Positions 53,747-61,531 of a stretch of 64,000 nt of DNA are shown here, one piece after another. The notes below the pieces were generated by a model. It was given only the letters and a program-made list of their open reading frames with translations. It was not told the DNA's origin and made no database searches. This DNA comes from Anaerolineae bacterium (lineage in GTDB: Bacteria; Chloroflexota; Anaerolineae; Aggregatilineales; Phototrophicaceae). The translations under genes were made by a program, and so were the position numbers. Positions within the stretch are counted from its first letter, which is position 1, and each line of letters begins with the position of its first letter. The stretch lies in assembly GCA_023382675.1 (NCBI GenBank), contig JAHDWN010000034.1, forward strand, positions 1-64,000. The letters run 5' to 3'.

Positions 53747-55027
53747 ATGACGGCTTATTCGACCGATCATCTGTCGCCTGTCTGGTCACATCTGACGACC
53801 ATCCAGCCGGTCAGGGGCGAAGGCATCTATCTCTATGATGCCGATGGCAAGCGCTACATCGATTTCACCAGCGGCATCGGTGTCACGAATACCGGGCACT
53901 GCCATCCGCACGTGGTCAAGGCGATTCAGGATCAAGCGGCGAAGCTGATCCAGGGACAGATCAACGTCGTCATTTCACCGAGCGTGGTCGAGCTGTCGAA
54001 CGCGCTCAACGAGGTGACGCCGCCGCACATCGACAGCTTCTTCTTCAGCAACAGCGGCGCAGAGGCGACCGAAGGCGCGGTCAAGCTGGCGCGCGCGGCG
54101 ACAAAGCGTCCGAACGTGATCGTCTTCCATGGGAGCTTCCACGGGCGCACCGCACAGACGATGGCAATGACCACCAGCAAGACCATCTACCGGGCGGGCT
54201 ACCAGCCGCTGCCCGCCGGGGTGTTCGTCTCGCCGTTTCCGTACAGCTATCACTACGGCTGGGATGGTGACAGGATGACCGACTACTGCATCGAGCAGTT
54301 CCAGTTTCTGCTCAAGAGCCAGTCCGCGCCGGATGAGACGGCGGCAGTCGTGATCGAGCCGGTTCTGGGCGAGGGTGGGTATGTGCCTGCGCCGAAGCGC
54401 TTTTTGCAGGAATTGCAGGCCATCTGCCGCAAGCATGGCATCCTGTTCATCGCCGATGAAGTGCAGACCGGGTTTGGCCGGACGGGCAAGCTGTTCTGCT
54501 TCGAGCACGCCGAAATCGAACCGGACATCATCATCATGGCAAAAGGATTGGGCAGCGGGATGCCGATTTCCGGCGTGGCGGCCTCGCGCGCATTGATGGA
54601 CAGGTGGCCAGTCGGATCGCATGGCGGGACGTATGGCGGCGGCGCGCTGGCTGCGGCCGCGGCTGTGGCAACGATCCAGGTCATGCGCGAAGAAGATCTG
54701 CCCGCGAACGCGGCGGAGCAGGGCGTGCGGCTGACACATGGGCTAAAGCGCCTGCAACGCGAGTATCCTGTGCTGGGGGATGTGCGCGGTCCCGGCCTGA
54801 TGATCGGCTGCGAATTCACACGCGATGGGCAGCCGGACGCGGCGACGGCGAGTGCTGTCCAGAAAGCCTGCTTGGAGCGCGGTCTGCTGCTGCTGACGTG
54901 CGGCACTTACAGCAACGTCATTCGCTGGATTCCGCCGCTGGTGGTCAACGAGGCGCAGATTGACGAGGCGCTGCGCATCTTCGGCGAGGCATTAGCGGTC
55001 GCCGAGAGCGCGGGTGTTGTCGCTTGA
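53747..55027 (+). CDS. Class III aminotransferase, GABA/diamine type
   Basis: The 426-residue PLP enzyme has SNSGAEATEGAVKLAR (phosphate loop), FHGSFHGRT, IEPVLGEGGYVPAP, FIADEVQTGFGRTG with the PLP-contacting Asp, and the Schiff-base Lys266 in IIMAKGLGSGMPIS. The family includes GABA, ornithine, putrescine and acetylornithine aminotransferases. Position after the decarboxylase and acetyltransferases suggests a diamine, N-acetyl diamine or omega-amino acid. GGAAGA precedes the ATG. It converges with a glycosyltransferase gene (6-bp gap). Confidence 0.9.
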   Translation: MTAYSTDHLSPVWSHLTTIQPVRGEGIYLYDADGKRYIDFTSGIGVTNTGHCHPHVVKAIQDQAAKLIQGQINVVISPSVVELSNALNEVTPPHIDSFFFSNSGAEATEGAVKLARAATKRPNVIVFHGSFHGRTAQTMAMTTSKTIYRAGYQPLPAGVFVSPFPYSYHYGWDGDRMTDYCIEQFQFLLKSQSAPDETAAVVIEPVLGEGGYVPAPKRFLQELQAICRKHGILFIADEVQTGFGRTGKLFCFEHAEIEPDIIIMAKGLGSGMPISGVAASRALMDRWPVGSHGGTYGGGALAAAAAVATIQVMREEDLPANAAEQGVRLTHGLKRLQREYPVLGDVRGPGLMIGCEFTRDGQPDAATASAVQKACLERGLLLLTCGTYSNVIRWIPPLVVNEAQIDEALRIFGEALAVAESAGVVA

Positions 55028-55033
55028 GGCCAC

Positions 55034-56830
55034 TCAGCCGCCGACCGTCAATGTGCCGATAACCGCCCACTGCTCGCCGTCTTCCGTCAGGACGCGCACG
55101 CCGTCCTGGTAAGTGTAGATCTGCACGGCGACGGTGTATTCGCCCGCAGGTAAGTCCTTGGGCGCCAGCGCGTGCGGATCGTAGACGACTTCGCCCGGCT
55201 GCCAGCCGCTGGTGGAACGGCGATTCTCGAATGGGAAGCTGTCGTTTTGGGCGGCGAGCTGGCCGCTGGCATCGAGCAAAAAGACCGAGGTCGTGAAATC
55301 GACGCTGAGCGGCTCGGGCGACGACCACCAGAGATCGACGCGCATATCTGCGGCGTCGATGGCGACGTCTCGCAGTGTCATGCCGTTCTCATAAGTGGTC
55401 ACGGGTGTTTCCGGCAGCCGATCATAGCGATAGACGTTGAGCGCGTTGCCGATGTGATCGGTCGTCAGCAGCGCGGTCTGGACGTAGCCGGTCTGCGCCA
55501 GCAGATCGAAGCCCGTCAGATCAGGACTCCAGTGGAAGAACCAGACGGTGTCGTGCTGGTTGAGAATGTCGATCAATCCCTGAGGATAGTTTTCTGGCGT
55601 GTATTCGCGCCACTTGCGCAGCGACTCGACATCCAACGTGTGGTCGGTGTTCCAGTCGAGATAGTAAGTGACGGGGTTATCGCCGCGATAGAGTTCGAGC
55701 AGGGCCATGTCACCGGGCAGGCTGTACTGGGTGGCACTGGCCGCCATCTGATCCCAGGGTTCTTTCGGGTAATAGTCATCGACGACCGCCAGCCCGAAGA
55801 CGGCAATTGCGCCGACGAGGACGATCCGCTCCGGCGAGCGGATGTTGCGCAGGCCACGCGCGATCAGCAGGGCAATCGCCGGTGAAATCAGCAGCAGGCG
55901 GTGCGGCGCGAGGACAACGGGGTAGGCGAGATTGAGAATGAAACTGATAACGAGTGTGAAGGCCAGCCACGTCACCAGGATGAACGTGGGTCCCGCTGGT
56001 CGCCAGCGCAGGCCGGGCCCCGGCATGAGCATGAAGGTGCCAAGCAGCAAGAGCGCGAGCATCAAGCCCCACTGGCTGCTGAGATACTTCTGCAGAATCT
56101 GCGTCATCGTCGTCCAGTTGGACGGGAGCGCTGCCTGAATGCCGAAATCGTTATTGCGCTGATCGACTGCGACACCGAGCGCCCAGGGCAGGAACAACGC
56201 GCCGATCAGGAACAGGATGGCGATGGCATTGCGGCGCACGCTGCCGCGCAGGAACAGCAGCGCGTGTAAACCCTGGACGACCAGGATGTAGCCGCTCTGG
56301 TACTGCGTGTACAGCATCGCGACTGAGGGGAGCATCCAGAGGGCGGCGCGCCAGGCCGTCATGCGGCGCGTCCAGCGCAGATAAAAGATCATGCTCAAGA
56401 GGACGAGCACAGTGCGCAGCGTATACATACGCACGTCCTGTGCCAGGACGACATCCGAGTCAGAGAGTGTGAGCATGAGCGCCGCCAGGATCGGCACGCT
56501 CGGATGGCGAAACCACGGCTGTTCGCGGTTGATGATCTTTGCCAGTGGCACGACCAGGGCGACAGCCAGAATGCTGAACAGCGCCGAAAACATGCGCATC
56601 GAGAGCACCGAACCGCCAGCCAGCCCGATCCAGCCTTTGAGGAGTGCGAAGTAGAGCGGCGGATGGACATCCGTCTGTGCCAACGTACGGATCAGATCCG
56701 GACTCTGGATGTTGAAATAGGTGATGCCTTCGTCGATCCACAGGCTTTGTTGGGTGATGTGCAGGATGCGCGTCCCGGCTGCGAGCAGCAGGATGGCGGT
56801 CAAAATGGCGATTTGCGCGGATTTGCTCAT
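55034..56830 (-). CDS. GT-C membrane glycosyltransferase (PMT/ArnT-like)
   Basis: The 598-residue protein has a signal-anchor helix, about ten further helices to residue 400 and a soluble C-terminal part. In the first outer loop, QSLWIDEGITYF gives the catalytic-type Asp-Glu pair and DVHPPLYFALLKG follows, both hallmarks of dolichyl- or undecaprenyl-phosphate-sugar-dependent glycosyltransferases. The start is set at ATG 56830; the open frame upstream is not protein-like. It interrupts the amine cluster on the opposite strand and seems functionally unrelated to it. Confidence 0.85.
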   Translation of the reverse strand: MSKSAQIAILTAILLLAAGTRILHITQQSLWIDEGITYFNIQSPDLIRTLAQTDVHPPLYFALLKGWIGLAGGSVLSMRMFSALFSILAVALVVPLAKIINREQPWFRHPSVPILAALMLTLSDSDVVLAQDVRMYTLRTVLVLLSMIFYLRWTRRMTAWRAALWMLPSVAMLYTQYQSGYILVVQGLHALLFLRGSVRRNAIAILFLIGALFLPWALGVAVDQRNNDFGIQAALPSNWTTMTQILQKYLSSQWGLMLALLLLGTFMLMPGPGLRWRPAGPTFILVTWLAFTLVISFILNLAYPVVLAPHRLLLISPAIALLIARGLRNIRSPERIVLVGAIAVFGLAVVDDYYPKEPWDQMAASATQYSLPGDMALLELYRGDNPVTYYLDWNTDHTLDVESLRKWREYTPENYPQGLIDILNQHDTVWFFHWSPDLTGFDLLAQTGYVQTALLTTDHIGNALNVYRYDRLPETPVTTYENGMTLRDVAIDAADMRVDLWWSSPEPLSVDFTTSVFLLDASGQLAAQNDSFPFENRRSTSGWQPGEVVYDPHALAPKDLPAGEYTVAVQIYTYQDGVRVLTEDGEQWAVIGTLTVGG

Positions 56831-56996
56831 AGTGCCCGTCGGTTGTCGCGAGAAGTCGCAGCGAAGTGTAGCACGGCAGGGAGGGCTGGTCAGCCTGCAA
56901 TTCGCCCGCTGTGGGCTGTTCTCTTGACGACAGATGCTTGTCGCTGCGCCGAAGATTGACGATAATCTGCGCCGCGCGCTAGCCATTTGAGTCAGG

Positions 56997-58361
56997 ATGT
57001 CAGAGATCATGCCGACCATTCATTTGCACACCGAATTGCCAGGGCCGAAAAGTCAGGCGATCGTCGCCAGACGCGAAGCGGCAACACCGCGAGGCGCGGC
57101 CAAGCTCACCCCCGTATCGATTGTAAAAGCCGAAGGCGCAGCCTTGATGGATGCGGATGGCAACACGCTGCTCGATTTCGCGGGCGGCATCGGCGTGTTG
57201 GCAGTTGGGCACTGTCCGCCCAACGTCGTCAACGCCGTGCAGAAGCAGGCAGCGGATCTGATCCACCTGTGCGCGATTGTGGGCACGTATGAACCCTACG
57301 TGGAGGTCGCCGAGCTGCTTAACGAAATCACGCCGGGGGATTTCGCCAAGAAAACAGTGCTGCTCAACAGCGGCGCGGAAGCCATCGAAACGGCGGTCAA
57401 GATCTCGCGCAGCTTCACCGGGCGTCCTGCGATCATCGTCTTCGAGAACGCTTATCATGGGCGCACCAATCTCACGCTGGCAATGACGAGCAAATACAAC
57501 CTGTTCAAGAAGGGTTTCGGGCCATTTGCGCCGGAAGTGTACCGGCTGCATTTCCCGAACCTGTACCGGCGTCCGGCAGGTATGAGTGAGGATGCTTTCA
57601 TCGATGACAGCATCCGCCAGCTTGAGAATGCCTTCGTTGCTTATGTCGATCCATCGGCGGTGGCGGCGATTGTCATCGAGCCGGTGCAGGGCGAAGGGGG
57701 ATTTATCCCGGTTCCAGCGCGCTTCTTGCAGCGCATCCGTGAACTATGCACAGAACACGGCATCGTGATGGTCGCGGACGAGATTCAGTGCGGCTTCGGG
57801 CGTACCGGGCGGCTGTTCGCCTGCGAGCATTACGGCATCGTGCCGGATTTGATTGCGACGGCCAAATCATTGGCGGCGGGGATGCCGCTCTCCGCCGTGA
57901 CCGGGCGGGCGGACATCATGGATGGGCCGCATCCAGGCGGGCTGGGCGGCACCTACAGCGGCAATCCGCTGGCATGCGTGGCGGCAGTGGAAGCGATCAA
58001 GATGATCCGCCAGCCCGAATTTCTGGCACGCGCGGGCGAAGTTGGTGAACGCCTGCGCGAGCACGCCCTCGCCTTACAAGCCGAGTTTCCCATCATCGGC
58101 GACGTGCGTGGTCTGGGGCCGATGGTGCTGATCGAACTGGTGAGCGATCCTGAGCGTAAGACGCCAGCGATGAACGAAACGGCAGCAGTGACACAGGCCG
58201 CTTTCAAGCGCGGGCTGATCGTCATTCGCGCCGGGCTGTATAGCAACTGCATTCGCTTTTTGCCGCCGCTCAATATCACCGATGAGCAAATTGCAGAAGG
58301 CATGGCAATTCTACGGGAAGCCCTGGCAGAAGTCACAGGTGTGCCCGCCATCCACGGCTAA
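56997..58361 (+). CDS. gabT: 4-aminobutyrate aminotransferase-like enzyme
   Basis: The 454-residue class III aminotransferase has LNSGAEAIETAVKISR, FENAYHGRTNLT, IEPVQGEGGFIPVP, MVADEIQCGFGRTGRLFACEH and Lys290 in LIATAKSLAAGMPLSA. The close match to GabT wording (QCGFGRTG, YHGRT) supports GABA plus 2-oxoglutarate to succinate semialdehyde and glutamate. The ALDH at 37.4 kb could oxidise the product. An alternative start at 57009 removes four residues. The pdxT gene follows after 80 bp. Related ornithine or lysine aminotransferases cannot be excluded. Confidence 0.85.
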   Translation: MSEIMPTIHLHTELPGPKSQAIVARREAATPRGAAKLTPVSIVKAEGAALMDADGNTLLDFAGGIGVLAVGHCPPNVVNAVQKQAADLIHLCAIVGTYEPYVEVAELLNEITPGDFAKKTVLLNSGAEAIETAVKISRSFTGRPAIIVFENAYHGRTNLTLAMTSKYNLFKKGFGPFAPEVYRLHFPNLYRRPAGMSEDAFIDDSIRQLENAFVAYVDPSAVAAIVIEPVQGEGGFIPVPARFLQRIRELCTEHGIVMVADEIQCGFGRTGRLFACEHYGIVPDLIATAKSLAAGMPLSAVTGRADIMDGPHPGGLGGTYSGNPLACVAAVEAIKMIRQPEFLARAGEVGERLREHALALQAEFPIIGDVRGLGPMVLIELVSDPERKTPAMNETAAVTQAAFKRGLIVIRAGLYSNCIRFLPPLNITDEQIAEGMAILREALAEVTGVPAIHG

Positions 58362-58441
58362 CTCTGGGTCTTGACCTGGATGTAGGTCTGCGCGACGATT
58401 GCATTGTCAATGTGCGCTTGACTTGAGGAAAAAACCGGATT

Positions 58442-59014
58442 ATGAAGATTGGTGTATTGGCGCTGCAAGGGGCGTTTGTAGAGCATATCGCGCGTTTGCG
58501 GTCTTTGGGGGTCGATGCTGTGGAAGTGCGACTGCCGGAGCAGTTGGGCGACTTAGATGGCCTGATCATCCCCGGTGGCGAGAGCACGACGATTGGTCGG
58601 TTAGCGGTCGAGTTTGGATTGGTGGAGCCGCTGCGACAGTTTGCGCAGCAGAAGCCGGTGTGGGGAACGTGCGCGGGCATGATTTTCCTGGCGAAGGATA
58701 TCGGCATTGACCGGCAGCCGATCCTTGGAGTGATGGATATTGTCGTAAACCGAAATGCATTTGGACGGCAAATAGATAGCTTTGAAACGGATCTACACAT
58801 CGGCCCGATTGGCGATATTCCGTTTCATGCTGTCTTCATTCGCGCCCCGCTTGTCATGGAGGTTGCCGAGGGTGTTGACATCCTGGCGCAGTTGGAGGAC
58901 GGACGAATCGTTGCTGTTCGAGAAGGTCATCTTCTGGCTACAGCATTCCACCCGGAATTGACCGATGACGACCGCCTGCACCGCTACTTTATACAAATGA
59001 TCGAAAAGGCGTGA
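58442..59014 (+). CDS. pdxT: Pyridoxal 5'-phosphate synthase glutaminase subunit
   Basis: The 190-residue class I glutamine amidotransferase delivers ammonia to the PdxS synthase for PLP formation. The triad is Cys77 in WGTCAGM, His170 and Glu172 in AFHPELTDD; PGGESTTIG is the Pdx2-specific oxyanion loop. GAGGAAA lies before the ATG. The partner pdxS is not adjacent and not in the window, which is unusual. Its location beside three PLP enzymes suggests cofactor supply for the amine route. Confidence 0.95.
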   Translation: MKIGVLALQGAFVEHIARLRSLGVDAVEVRLPEQLGDLDGLIIPGGESTTIGRLAVEFGLVEPLRQFAQQKPVWGTCAGMIFLAKDIGIDRQPILGVMDIVVNRNAFGRQIDSFETDLHIGPIGDIPFHAVFIRAPLVMEVAEGVDILAQLEDGRIVAVREGHLLATAFHPELTDDDRLHRYFIQMIEKA

Positions 59015-59139
59015 AAATGACCGAATTTGATCAAGATTCACCGTACAAAGTTGTCGACTCAATGCTACAATTTGCCCCGCCTTGCGCTACAATGGCAGGT
59101 AATGATTATTCGGGCAATCCAATTCAGGCGAGTGAAAGC

Positions 59140-59418
59140 ATGGAATTGATCCGTATCCTGAACCGGGTTGATGATTTCGACGGTTCTGATGACGATTTTG
59201 AGGATGACTTCGAAGTTGAAGAGGATGTCGAATACGACGTAGAAGAGGATCTAGGCGACGACTTTGATGAGGAGGAAGAGATCCTCGGCGATTTCGATGA
59301 TGACGACGATTTCGACGATTTCGATGATGACGACGACTTCGACGACGACTTCGACGACGATCTCTATGACGATGAGGATGATGACTACGACTACGATGAC
59401 GATGAGGATGATTTCTAG
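59140..59418 (+). CDS. Extremely acidic Asp/Glu-rich protein
   Basis: The 92-residue protein begins MELIRILNRVDDFDG and then consists almost only of Asp, Glu, Phe and Tyr, in repeated FDDDDDF-like units. Net charge is strongly negative. The ATG at 59140 follows two GCTACAAT boxes (59064 and 59086) that look like -10 elements; an upstream ATG at 59011, overlapping pdxT by 4 bases, would give 135 residues. Similar acidic tails occur in DNA-mimic proteins, RNA polymerase delta subunits and calcium binders. No function can be assigned. Confidence 0.7.
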   Translation: MELIRILNRVDDFDGSDDDFEDDFEVEEDVEYDVEEDLGDDFDEEEEILGDFDDDDDFDDFDDDDDFDDDFDDDLYDDEDDDYDYDDDEDDF

Positions 59419-59441
59419 GTCGATCCGGCGTGGCGCAAGTC

Positions 59442-60419
59442 ATGAATAAACTGTTGGCCGCGATTGCGTGCTGTTTGATAGCCATTTCGGCTGTCCATGC
59501 CCAGCGAAACTCAAACCTTCTGGCGTCAATACCTGTTGAAAATGCCAGCAGTATTGCGGTTGGCAAAAATGGCGATGTGATTTTCATCGGCACAAATCGT
59601 GGTGCTACGCTGTCGATTTACGACTTTAGCTCACGGGACACGCTCAATATACTGAACGAAGTCGCTTTGGACGGCGCGCTTGTCGACATGACCGTTGTGG
59701 ATGATTATGCGCTGGCGCTGCTAGAAGTTGACGGCGACGGCGATCAAATCGTGACTGTCGGCCCAGACCCTTATCGCGATGGCGAATACGGGGTTCTGGG
59801 TGCGGTGGATGTCCCTGATGGGCCACGCCAGGTTTTTGCTGCCCCGGATCATCGCTGGGCGCTGGTTGTCGGTGATGGATGGTCGATGGTTCTGCAATTG
59901 GTCTCGTCAGTCGAGAGCATTGCCTATGCCATTGAGATCGATGGAAACCCGTCGAGTGGGGCGGCGGCGGTTGGGATGGCCCTCGTTGGCACTGAGAGTC
60001 CTGATCAGATACAGCAGTTTCTTCTGCAAAACGACCGTGCGCCGCGTGCCTCTCGTTCGCTGGCTCTGGATGGCCCGCCAGTGTCGCTCAGTTTGAACGC
60101 GCGCATGTCACTAGGTGCGGCAGTGGTTGCCAATTCGGTCGTATTATTCGACCCGGCAGTTATGGAAACTGTGGGCAATTCGCTTGAAATTGAGGAAACC
60201 CCGACAAGCGCTCAATTTCTCACCCGCGAAGATGGGGAATGGCTGGTCGTGGCTGTGGAGAATAGCAGCGATCTACTCCTGTATGAAGCCACTGACCCGA
60301 CAACGCTGAGTGCAATTGGTTCGCTGCCACTTGACATGAACCCGCGCAAATTCATCCTCTATGACGACCTGGTTTTCGCAACTGATGGTCGTCAGGTAAG
60401 CGTATTTCAACTCAATTAA
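59442..60419 (+). CDS. Secreted beta-propeller-like protein
   Basis: The 325-residue precursor has a signal peptide ending at AVHAQ. The rest shows repeating strands of about 45 residues typical of lactonase/YVTN-like or TolB-like propellers (for example ASSIAVGKNGDVIFIG and TSAQFLTREDGEWLVVA). A GTG four codons upstream is another possible start. No catalytic motif is seen. A terminator follows. It may be exported to the surface like the other propeller and PPC proteins of the window. Confidence 0.8.
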   Translation: MNKLLAAIACCLIAISAVHAQRNSNLLASIPVENASSIAVGKNGDVIFIGTNRGATLSIYDFSSRDTLNILNEVALDGALVDMTVVDDYALALLEVDGDGDQIVTVGPDPYRDGEYGVLGAVDVPDGPRQVFAAPDHRWALVVGDGWSMVLQLVSSVESIAYAIEIDGNPSSGAAAVGMALVGTESPDQIQQFLLQNDRAPRASRSLALDGPPVSLSLNARMSLGAAVVANSVVLFDPAVMETVGNSLEIEETPTSAQFLTREDGEWLVVAVENSSDLLLYEATDPTTLSAIGSLPLDMNPRKFILYDDLVFATDGRQVSVFQLN

Positions 60420-60472
60420 CCGCTCGATTTCGGGGGGTTTACAAGGCCAAAAAACGGGTGTAGAGTGGGTCT

Positions 60473-60500
60473 ATCTGTGGAAGAAACGCCACAGATTTTA
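60473..60500 (+). terminator. Terminator-like hairpin
   Basis: An 8-bp perfect stem ATCTGTGG (60473-60480) and CCACAGAT (60489-60496) with an 8-base loop, followed by TTTA. It separates the propeller gene from the leader of the DUF1003 gene. Confidence 0.75.
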
Positions 60501-60525
60501 ACCTTATCTAAGAGTGAAGGAAGTC

Positions 60526-60594
60526 ATGGACGCTGACAGTAGTTTCGAACAGTTGCCACCGTTAGCGGACGGCAATAGCGTCCACGATCGTTAG
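60526..60594 (+). CDS. Candidate 22-codon leader peptide upstream of the DUF1003 gene
   Basis: The ATG at 60526 has AAGGAAG at 60516-60522, and the frame ends in TAG at 60592-60594. The product begins with acidic alternating residues (MDADSSFE) and has a Pro-Pro pair (QLPPLAD) at codons 11-12. Its coding sequence contains the 5' arm (60570-60580) of an 11-bp pairing with 60632-60642, so a ribosome in this ORF would prevent that pairing. The arrangement is like that of Mg2+-responsive leader peptides such as MgtL, known for acidic and Pro-rich starts; equivalence is inference. Confidence 0.55.
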   Translation: MDADSSFEQLPPLADGNSVHDR

Positions 60595-60670
60595 CCCCCT
60601 CCTGTATAGCGTGACCGGGGAGTAGCGACCGCGCTATTGCCGACCCCGCATCGCGGGGAAACCCGGTTAC
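60567..60670 (+). ncRNA. Structured leader RNA with crossing helices (pseudoknot)
   Basis: Three pairings can be read directly. P-a: 60570-60580 with 60632-60642, 11 bp perfect. P-b: 60611-60619 with 60662-60670, 9 bp with one G-U. P-c: 60644-60649 with 60653-60658, 6 bp, nested in P-b. P-a and P-b cross, so together they form a pseudoknot. A local hairpin GGAC/GTCC (60567-60570, 60580-60583) competes with P-a. GGGGAGTAGC at 60617-60626 matches the 5' loop of the Mn2+ (yybP-ykoY) riboswitch, but its usual 3' partner is absent. I cannot assign a known class. Confidence 0.6.
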
Positions 60671-60720
60671 GGAAGTTCCTGTTCCACAAACATCTGCATA
60701 ACGCATCCGCCTTTGCCGCT

Positions 60721-60772
60721 GTGAACGCGGTCTGTTGGATCGCGCTCACCTGTATGTCCTGTGGAGAGGTGA
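60721..60772 (+). promoter_or_regulatory. Mutually exclusive anti-sequestor and SD-sequestor hairpins
   Basis: TCACCT (60746-60751) pairs exactly with AGGTGA (60767-60772), the Shine-Dalgarno of the DUF1003 gene, and would block translation. The same segment, as CGCGCTCAC (60741-60749), also pairs with GTGAACGCG (60721-60729), 8 of 9 positions, which would free the site. This is the usual design of a translational expression platform. Confidence 0.65.
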
Positions 60773-60775
60773 CCC

Positions 60776-61390
60776 ATGTACAACGATCTGCTCCTCAATC
60801 GCATTGTGCCTACTGTTGACGATGCCGACGAGCAAATCCAAGACCTGATCGACGAGATCGAAGAACTCGACAGCCTGCTCAGCCCGGAAGCTCAGCAGCT
60901 CATCCGCGATCTTCGTCCCCACATCGTGACCGACGACGTTTACGAGCAAATCGACGAAGGAGCCTCACTTGGCGACCGCTTTGCCGACAAGCTCGCAACG
61001 TTTGCCGGTAGCTGGAAATTCATCATCATGTTCGTGGTGCTGATGGCGGTCTGGATGACCGGGAATCTCGTCTTGCGCGAATTGGCATTTGACCGCTACC
61101 CGTTCATTTTGCTCAATCTGGCTTTGAGCACCCTGGCAGCGCTGCAAGCGCCCGTGATCCTGATGTCGCAGAATCGCCAGGCAGCCAAAGACAGGGCACA
61201 GGCTGAGAACGATTACCAGATTAACCTCAAGAACGAAGTTGAAATTGCGGACCTGCACCGCAAGCTCGACTCGCTGACGGATGCGCTCACGATTCAGACA
61301 CGGCTGGTGAATGCGCTCGTTGAGGCGCGGCGTAAGGAACTGAACGCGACTGTGCGCGTCATGGAACGTGCCGGAGCGACGGAACGTTAA
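60776..61390 (+). CDS. DUF1003 membrane protein
   Basis: The 204-residue protein has a helical acidic N-terminus (DADEQIQDLIDEIEELDSLL), then the DUF1003 core: DRFADKLATFAGSWKFIIMF, a first membrane helix, YPFILLNLALSTLAALQAPVILMSQNRQ with the second helix, and a long C-terminal coiled coil (KDRAQAENDYQINLK). The family is often encoded next to Mg2+ transport genes (MgtE-type) in Actinobacteria, from memory, and its function is unknown. The SD AGAGGTGA is held in a hairpin. A long structured leader with its own small ORF precedes the gene. Confidence 0.9.
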   Translation: MYNDLLLNRIVPTVDDADEQIQDLIDEIEELDSLLSPEAQQLIRDLRPHIVTDDVYEQIDEGASLGDRFADKLATFAGSWKFIIMFVVLMAVWMTGNLVLRELAFDRYPFILLNLALSTLAALQAPVILMSQNRQAAKDRAQAENDYQINLKNEVEIADLHRKLDSLTDALTIQTRLVNALVEARRKELNATVRVMERAGATER

Positions 61391-61431
61391 ACGTGCCGTA
61401 AAATGCTCGTGACAACCTGGGTCTTATATGT

Positions 61432-61462
61432 AGCAGGGCGATCTTTCAGTGGTCGCCCTGCT
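61432..61462 (+). terminator. Hairpin after the DUF1003 gene
   Basis: A perfect 10-bp stem AGCAGGGCGA (61432-61441) with TCGCCCTGCT (61453-61462). The following sequence is not T-rich, so termination efficiency is unclear. Confidence 0.65.
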
Positions 61463-61479
61463 GCTTGATCGAGATGCGC

Positions 61480-61485
61480 TACAAT
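61480..61485 (+). promoter_or_regulatory. -10 box (GCTACAAT type) of the methyltransferase gene
   Basis: TACAAT within GCTACAAT, the same octamer seen twice before the acidic-protein gene. It implies a transcription start near 61492, so translation most likely begins at ATG 61532. Confidence 0.5.
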
Positions 61486-61531
61486 CGGCGGGGTGCATAG
61501 TCTGGCAGTGGTCAATGAAAATGGCGGAAGC

